11,857 nt of DNA from an uncultured Collinsella sp. (GTDB taxonomy: Bacteria; Actinomycetota; Coriobacteriia; Coriobacteriales; Coriobacteriaceae), in assembly GCA_958431945.1 (NCBI GenBank), contig CAUASQ010000046.1, positions 1 to 11,857 on the forward strand. Reading direction: 5' to 3'. Each line of letters opens with the position of its first letter. The stretch's first letter is position 1. The translations under genes were made by a program, and so were the position numbers. Under the pieces are notes generated by a model, which was not told the DNA's origin, searched no databases, and worked only from the letters and a program-made list of their open reading frames with translations. Shown here piece after piece: positions 7,461 through 11,857 of the stretch.

Positions 7461-7477
7461 GCCCCCTATTGCATCGA

Positions 7478-7483
7478 ATCATA
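7478..7483 (-). promoter_or_regulatory. Possible -10 element for uvrA
   Basis: TATGAT on the minus strand (7483-7478) matches five of six bases of TATAAT. The matching -35 position with a 17-base spacer is GAGTGC, which is a poor fit, so the promoter may rely on other contacts. The start point would be about 20-25 bases before the uvrA ATG, and the LexA-like box lies just upstream of the -35 position. TATTAC, directly beside that box, is a second possible -10. Confidence 0.3.
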
Positions 7484-7510
7484 CTGCCGATGAGTTTAGC
7501 GCACTCGACG

Positions 7511-7524
7511 CGCACAGATGTTCG
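7511..7524. promoter_or_regulatory. Candidate LexA (SOS) box upstream of uvrA
   Basis: CGCACAGATGTTCG on the plus strand (CGAACATCTGTGCG on the minus) differs at one base from the Gram-positive SOS box CGAAC-N4-GTTCG. It lies 62 bases upstream of the uvrA start in the divergent spacer. uvrA is a classic LexA-regulated gene, so the position makes biological sense. It could also influence the divergent plus-strand gene, whose start is about 120 bases away. Confidence 0.6.
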
Positions 7525-7630
7525 TAATACAAGATTCGCAGACCTTTAGCTTTGCGTATCAGGCGCTTTGTTTCTCGAAATGCCGTGGAAAGGTTACAGT
7601 AATCTAATACTGAACTTAATTTGCCGTAAC

Positions 7631-7636
7631 AGAGGA
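7631..7636 (+). promoter_or_regulatory. Ribosome binding site of the LTA-synthase-like gene
   Basis: AGAGGA lies six bases upstream of the ATG at 7643. It favours this start over an in-frame ATG at 7568, which has no comparable site and would put 25 unsupported residues before the membrane domain. AT-rich sequence with possible -10 elements (TACAGT 7595-7600, TAATAC 7605-7610) precedes it, but no convincing -35 was found. Confidence 0.65.
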
Positions 7637-7642
7637 ACGTCC

Positions 7643-9796
7643 ATGACCGAAGATATCCCCCTTGAAATCACTTCGAGTGACATGGCCAATCTGCCCATAT
7701 TCATCGCCGCCCTTATCGTGGCCGCCGTCGTCGTGCGCGTGTATTTTTCAATCAAACGCAATGAAAAGCCGCCCATTGCCCGCGCCTTTTGGTGCGCGAC
7801 GCTCCTCATCCCGCTCGGCATGGTAGCTGCATGGATTACGAATCAATTGCTCGTAAATGAGGACAATTCCCTATGGGTCCTTTCTTATTCGGCGCTCGGT
7901 GCTACCGCCGTCATACTTCTTGTCGAGCCCTTGGTTTCGGGACTTATCGACCAAACCGATCTTGCGACGGGAACGGTTGCCTGTATTTGCCGTGACATCC
8001 TTGTCATCGCCGCTGTTTCAGCGCTCTCGTTCGTTTCACTCGAAATTGCCTGTAACGAAACGTTCTATCGCATTCCCGCCAACTCATTCGGGTTTTCCGT
8101 CGGGCTGCTCGCGACGGTTCTGCTCTCCCTTTATTTGCTGGGACAGCGTCATGGAGGCGTCATGGCCCTCGTGCCCGTCGCCTGTTGCATCCTTGGCATT
8201 GCCGAGCACTTCGTCATAACGTTTAAAGGCGAGGCCATCCTGCCAAGCGATATCTTGGCCCTTGGCACCGCAATGGAAGTGAGTGAGGGATACGAGTTTA
8301 CCTTTACCGCCGGAATCGTAACCTCTCTAGCCCTGCTGGAGATTTCCCTAGGGCTTCTTTCGCTTATCCGACCGAGAAAGCTCCGTACGCCCACCCATGT
8401 CTTCCCCGCAATCGCCGCTAACCTCTGCGCTTTTCTGCTAGTGACCGTTATGGGGCTCTCGGGCTTTTCCAGCATCGACTTGGAGCAGGCGCTGAATTTT
8501 GGATTTGACCGTTGGCAGCCCATCACCACGTATGCGTCTCAGGGTTTTATCACTTCGTTCACCGAAATGGTCAACGAGTTGCCCATTGAGAAGCCCGAAG
8601 ACTATACGCCCGATGAGGCGCAGAGCATCGAGCAGAAGCTCGCCGCCACCTACGACAGCACGTATGGCTCGAGCGAGCAGCGCGCGGCGGCCGTTGCCCA
8701 GTTCAATGAAATCAAGCCGACGATTGTTGCCGTCATGAATGAGAGTTTTAGCGACCTTTCGTGCTTTGAGCAGCTCCAGGCGGCCGGGTACACCGGCCCC
8801 GCATTCTACAACTCGCTTCCCGACACACTTGTTCGCGGCACCATGCTCGCTTCGGTCGCCGGTGGCGGAACGGCGAACTCCGAATTCGAATTTTTGACCG
8901 GAGCGACAACGGCCTTTGTCGGATTAGGCAAAATCCCCTATCAGCTATATCAGATGAATGGCGTCAACAGCCTGGCAAAGGACCTTAAGGAGCTTGGGTA
9001 TACCGCTACCGCTATGCACCCGCAAAACCCCGTCAACTACCATCGAGATAAAATCTATCAGCAGCTGGGCTTTGGAGACTTTCTTTCTATCGGCGATTTC
9101 GAAGGTGCGCCCTGTTACCATGCCGGCGTATGCGACTACGCCACCTACGACAAGATACTCGACCTGCTTAGAACCGACGAAGCCCCGCAGTTCATCTTTG
9201 ACGTCACGATGCAAAATCACGGCGGCTACGACTATGGCACCGTTCCCGCCGAGGAGCTGACAAACTATTGGGTCGAGGGAGCCAGCGACGGCGCCAATAG
9301 CGCGCTCAACACCTATCTCACCTGCATCAACGCATCCGACCGGGACCTCGAGTACTTTATCAACGAGCTCCGCAATATCGGCAGACCGGTTGTCCTTGTC
9401 TTTTTTGGCGACCATCAGCCGAGCGCCGCAACGACCCTCAACGACGAGCTGTACCCTCAGGAAGATACGGCAGACCACGCTTTCCGTAACTACCAGTCGA
9501 CATATTTCGTCTGGGCTAACTATGAAATCGCCGGCAATACCGAGCTCAACGTCTACGACACCGTCGGGGCAAACGAGATTGCAGCCATTACCCTTAATAA
9601 GATCGGCGCCCCGCTCACCGACTATCAAAAGGCTCTGCTTGCAACAAGGTCAGATGTGCCCACCATCAATGTCGCCGGCTACCTTGGTGCCGACGGGCTG
9701 CGCTACGACTTGGAATCTGAAGACAGCCCATACGCCTCGACGATCGACAAGCTGCAGCGCATGCAATACCTCGAGTTCGCCAGCAAAGTTCAGTAA
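7643..9796 (+). CDS. LTA synthase family membrane sulfatase-fold phosphotransferase
   Basis: Proteins of this family are membrane-anchored, with an extracellular alkaline-phosphatase/sulfatase domain. The best-known member, LtaS, transfers glycerol phosphate from phosphatidylglycerol to build lipoteichoic acid. The 717-residue product has about eight hydrophobic segments (near 15-35, 49-69, 77-97, 113-135, 148-167, 172-192, 221-242 and 253-273), more than the five of LtaS, then a catalytic domain (about 358-670). Likely metal and catalytic residues are E367 (MNESF), T410 (GGGTANSEFE, the nucleophile position), D590 and H591 (FFGDHQPS). H459, R468 and H526 (MQNHGG) align by motif with LtaS substrate residues. 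The exact substrate cannot be read from sequence; phosphoglycerol transfer to another glycan or a phosphoethanolamine-type reaction is possible. The gene stands alone, divergent from uvrA. Confidence 0.88.
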   Translation: MTEDIPLEITSSDMANLPIFIAALIVAAVVVRVYFSIKRNEKPPIARAFWCATLLIPLGMVAAWITNQLLVNEDNSLWVLSYSALGATAVILLVEPLVSGLIDQTDLATGTVACICRDILVIAAVSALSFVSLEIACNETFYRIPANSFGFSVGLLATVLLSLYLLGQRHGGVMALVPVACCILGIAEHFVITFKGEAILPSDILALGTAMEVSEGYEFTFTAGIVTSLALLEISLGLLSLIRPRKLRTPTHVFPAIAANLCAFLLVTVMGLSGFSSIDLEQALNFGFDRWQPITTYASQGFITSFTEMVNELPIEKPEDYTPDEAQSIEQKLAATYDSTYGSSEQRAAAVAQFNEIKPTIVAVMNESFSDLSCFEQLQAAGYTGPAFYNSLPDTLVRGTMLASVAGGGTANSEFEFLTGATTAFVGLGKIPYQLYQMNGVNSLAKDLKELGYTATAMHPQNPVNYHRDKIYQQLGFGDFLSIGDFEGAPCYHAGVCDYATYDKILDLLRTDEAPQFIFDVTMQNHGGYDYGTVPAEELTNYWVEGASDGANSALNTYLTCINASDRDLEYFINELRNIGRPVVLVFFGDHQPSAATTLNDELYPQEDTADHAFRNYQSTYFVWANYEIAGNTELNVYDTVGANEIAAITLNKIGAPLTDYQKALLATRSDVPTINVAGYLGADGLRYDLESEDSPYASTIDKLQRMQYLEFASKVQ

Positions 9797-9856
9797 GCCC
9801 GCCCATTCGCTTGGACCCATCGTATTGCAAGCACGCTCGGCCCAAATGCATCGTAA

Positions 9857-9886
9857 ATGACTCCCGCTCGCAAACGAGGGTACAAT
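9857..9886 (+). promoter_or_regulatory. Candidate promoter for mrp
   Basis: TACAAT (9881-9886) matches five of six bases of the -10 consensus. ATGACT (9857-9862) matches four of six -35 bases at an 18-base spacing. Transcription would start near 9893, giving a leader of about 50 bases. Confidence 0.5.
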
Positions 9887-9928
9887 GACGCTCGTGTCAC
9901 ATCACGGGGCCCCGGCCCCAACATATAC

Positions 9929-9935
9929 AAAGGAG
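9929..9935 (+). promoter_or_regulatory. Ribosome binding site that sets the mrp start
   Basis: AAAGGAG, a near-perfect Shine-Dalgarno sequence, lies six bases upstream of the ATG at 9942. An in-frame upstream ATG at 9885 would overlap the candidate -10 element and lacks such a site. Confidence 0.8.
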
Positions 9936-9941
9936 TCATAC

Positions 9942-10772
9942 ATGGGTTGCGAGCACGCACAGGCCGCCGGCGGACAAACGTCGCCGTCGCAATTTGAGGA
10001 GAATACGCTGTCCGAGGTCAAACGCGTCATCGCCGTGCTTTCCGGCAAGGGCGGTGTCGGCAAGTCGTTTGTCACCGGTGCCATCGCCACCGAGCTTGCC
10101 CGTCACGGCCACAAGGTCGGCGTCCTCGATGCCGACATCACTGGTCCCTCTATCCCCAAGATGTTCGGTATGAGCGGACGCCACGTCCATGCCCTTGGCA
10201 ACCTCATGCTGCCTGAAATCTCCGAGCACGGCGTCAAGGTCATGAGCTCCAACCTTCTGCTCCAAAACGAGACCGACCCCGTCCTTTGGCGCGGTCCGGT
10301 CATCGCAGGCGCCATCAGGCAGTTCTGGAGCGAGACCTCGTGGGGCCCCATCGACTACCTGCTGGTCGACATGCCTCCGGGAACAGGCGACGTCGCGCTC
10401 ACCGTCTTCCAGTCACTGCCCGTCGACGGCATCGTCATCGTCACGAGCCCGCAGGATCTGGTCTCGATGATCGTCGCCAAGGCGGTCAACATGGCCGAGA
10501 AGATGAACGTCCCCATTCTGGGCATCGTCGAGAACATGAGCTATATTGAGTGCCCCGACTGCGGCAAGAAGATCGAGGTCTTTGGCAAGAGCAAGCTCCC
10601 CGAGGTCGCAGAGCGCTATAACCTCGACATCTTGGGCACGCTTCCCATTAATCCGGCACTCGCCGAGGCCTGCGATAAGGGCGAGGTTGAGACCGCGCTG
10701 CCCGATGGCATGTTGCCCAAAGCAGTCTCTGCCGTCGAGGCTATTACCCCGCACGAGACCGACGAGGCCTAA
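9942..10772 (+). CDS. mrp: Mrp/ApbC/NBP35-family iron-sulfur carrier P-loop ATPase
   Basis: Mrp proteins are cytoplasmic, dimeric ATPases of the MinD/ParA-like class that bind a labile iron-sulfur cluster and pass it to target proteins. The 276-residue product has the deviant Walker A SGKGGVGKS (34-42), the switch motif DADITGPSIPKMFG (63-76), Walker B YLLVDMPPGTGD (139-150) and the family's CPDC (204-207), whose two cysteines hold the cluster at the dimer interface. The N-terminal tail (about 1-26) has one cysteine (C3 in MGCEH) rather than the four-cysteine cluster of eukaryotic NBP35, and there is no N-terminal MIP18-like domain. It has its own candidate promoter. Its TAA stop is followed at once by the GTG of a flavoprotein gene, so the two are probably co-translated. 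Confidence 0.93.
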   Translation: MGCEHAQAAGGQTSPSQFEENTLSEVKRVIAVLSGKGGVGKSFVTGAIATELARHGHKVGVLDADITGPSIPKMFGMSGRHVHALGNLMLPEISEHGVKVMSSNLLLQNETDPVLWRGPVIAGAIRQFWSETSWGPIDYLLVDMPPGTGDVALTVFQSLPVDGIVIVTSPQDLVSMIVAKAVNMAEKMNVPILGIVENMSYIECPDCGKKIEVFGKSKLPEVAERYNLDILGTLPINPALAEACDKGEVETALPDGMLPKAVSAVEAITPHETDEA

Positions 10773-11857
10773 GTGAACACGAGCGCCTTCTATGACGTCC
10801 TGGTAATCGGCGGCGGGGCTTCAGGCCTCGCCGCCGCCATTACGGCCGCACGTGCTGGCAAAAGCGTCTGCATCGTTGAGCGCGATGTCGCCTGCGGCCT
10901 TAAGCTCCTTGCGACCGGTAACGGCCGCTGCAACCTCTCCAACGAATCGATTGATCCTCAGCGGTATAACCACCCCGCATTCGTCGAATCTGTCATGGGC
11001 CCCCAACCCGAACAAAAGCTTATGGGTTTCTTCTCCTCGCTGGGCATCATGACAACCTCCGAGGAAGGCCGACTGTACCCGCGCTCCCTTCGCGCCGAAT
11101 CGGTGCGCGACGCACTTCTCAACGTTTGCGACCGCCTAGGTATCACCTTAATCTGCGGAGCCAACGTTGCCTCGGCGCACAAAGCTTCCGAAGGCTGGAC
11201 ACTCCAAATAGACCGTCCAGCGCGGGCACTCAAGGCAAAAAAGCACGACGACCGAAAATCGAAGCTCCGCTCGCTTCGGAAAGCGCTCGCCGATGTCCCT
11301 CGCAAGAACGAGGCCCTGCAGGCACATGTCGTAATTATCGCCACGGGTGGTAACCCCACTGGTATCGCCGATACGTTTCGCCTCCCCCTCACTTCGCTGC
11401 GCCCCATCCTCTGCCCCGTATCGGCAACGGTCGTCGGCGATCGGGCGGCACTCAAGACGTTGGATGGCCTGCGCGTCCGCGCCCGCTTGACGCTCGCCCG
11501 CAATCATAATGAGCTCTGGCACGAAGACGGTGAAGTCCTGTTTCGAACCTTCGGTATCTCGGGCGTTGCCGCCTTTAACCTCTCCCGTCGCGTCCAGCGC
11601 GGAGACACGATTCTGCTCGACGTTTTCCCCGACCTCTCCAAAGACGAGTTGCTCGATATGCTCAACCAGCGAGTTGAGTTGCTCGGCGGCTTTTCACCCC
11701 GCGACCCCCGCTGGCTCGACGGCATGCTCGCCCCGCAGTTCTCACACGTTGTCTGCGCCGCATTCGAACAGTGCCACCCCGGGTCGCACGACGTCATCCA
11801 TCTGGTCTCAATCCTCAAGCACTTTAAGCTGCTCGTCGAGGGAACGACAGAGGAGCG
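10773..11857 (+). CDS. HI0933/YhiN/BaiN-family FAD-dependent oxidoreductase, 3' end missing
   Basis: The frame is open from a GTG directly after the mrp stop to the window edge: 361 complete codons, with perhaps 40-70 residues missing by comparison with the family's usual length of about 400-420. Family marks are the dinucleotide fold VLVIGGGASGLAAA (9-22), KLLATGNGRCNLSN (44-57), GRLYPRSLRAESV (99-111) and FRTFGISGVAAFNLS (257-271). GAGG lies five bases before the GTG, inside the end of mrp, which supports the start and coupling. The family includes YhiN and BaiN, the latter proposed to act in gut bile-acid 7-dehydroxylation, but most members have no proven substrate, so none is assigned. 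Oddities are a Lys/Arg-rich insertion (148-184) and a short segment after ATGG (190-193) that lacks the usual GDGY...GH portion. Confidence 0.85.
   Translation, partial: MNTSAFYDVLVIGGGASGLAAAITAARAGKSVCIVERDVACGLKLLATGNGRCNLSNESIDPQRYNHPAFVESVMGPQPEQKLMGFFSSLGIMTTSEEGRLYPRSLRAESVRDALLNVCDRLGITLICGANVASAHKASEGWTLQIDRPARALKAKKHDDRKSKLRSLRKALADVPRKNEALQAHVVIIATGGNPTGIADTFRLPLTSLRPILCPVSATVVGDRAALKTLDGLRVRARLTLARNHNELWHEDGEVLFRTFGISGVAAFNLSRRVQRGDTILLDVFPDLSKDELLDMLNQRVELLGGFSPRDPRWLDGMLAPQFSHVVCAAFEQCHPGSHDVIHLVSILKHFKLLVEGTTEE

Larger units (their letters stand above)
9797..9941. other. Spacer between the LTA-synthase-like gene and mrp
   Basis: The 145-base spacer holds a candidate mrp promoter and the mrp ribosome site. 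GGGGCCCCGGCCCC (9906-9919) lies in the presumed mrp leader and could form a short GC hairpin. No T-tracted terminator for the upstream gene was seen. Confidence 0.5.

Noticed and set aside
7450..7515. Longer uvrA reading starting at 7515
   Set aside because: It would cover part of the candidate LexA box and adds 22 residues absent from the family; AAGGAG supports the start at 7449.
9906..9919. GC palindrome GGGGCCCCGGCCCC as a riboswitch or terminator
   Set aside because: The best stem is only four base pairs with a sensible loop and no T tract follows; it is noted only as part of the mrp leader.
10773..11857. Naming the flavoprotein baiN (bile-acid dehydroxylation)
   Set aside because: The family is broad and mostly uncharacterised, no other bai gene is present, and the sequence deviates around the FAD/substrate region.
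1..11857. CRISPR arrays, tRNA genes, insertion sequences and phage genes
   Set aside because: No spaced direct-repeat array, tRNA T-arm with cloverleaf, transposase-like product or integrase was found on either strand by reading.

Overview
The window looks like the chromosome of a GC-rich Gram-positive bacterium. The flavour of the proteins (an LTA-synthase-type sulfatase, a MurJ flippase, an Mrp ATPase with a BaiN/YhiN-type flavoprotein) suggests a gut actinobacterium of the class Coriobacteriia, such as Collinsella. This placement is an inference from recalled protein character, not from a search. All seven genes are ordinary core or near-core genes. No transposase, integrase, phage gene, CRISPR array, tRNA or rRNA was recognised.

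Layout. Positions 1-303 carry no convincing gene but hold a dense set of inverted repeats (59-141 in particular) that could be a structured RNA or an operator cluster. Positions 304-7449 are on the minus strand and are transcribed in the order uvrA, ybaK, murJ, uvrC. A hairpin after uvrA and a possible promoter before ybaK suggest two units: uvrA alone, and a tightly packed ybaK-murJ-uvrC operon with junctions of 3 and 0 bases. Upstream of uvrA, in the divergent spacer 7450-7642, is a near-perfect LexA (SOS) box. Positions 7643-11857 are on the plus strand: a membrane-bound LTA-synthase-like phosphotransferase, then mrp with its own candidate promoter, then an HI0933/BaiN-family flavoprotein that begins directly after the mrp stop codon and runs off the window.

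How the genes fit together. UvrA and UvrC are two of the three parts of the UvrABC excision nuclease; uvrB is not in the window. MurJ flips lipid II for peptidoglycan synthesis, and the LTA-synthase-like protein probably decorates the envelope with phospho-glycerol or a similar group. YbaK hydrolyses mischarged Cys-tRNA. Mrp is an iron-sulfur carrier/scaffold ATPase and may be coupled in expression to the flavoprotein. The most unusual points are the structured left-hand intergenic region, a UvrC whose four-cysteine iron-sulfur motif is rearranged (one ligand position is Gly and extra Cys lie in an insertion), and a flavoprotein with a shortened ATGG segment and a strongly basic insertion. No clearly new multi-gene system was found.
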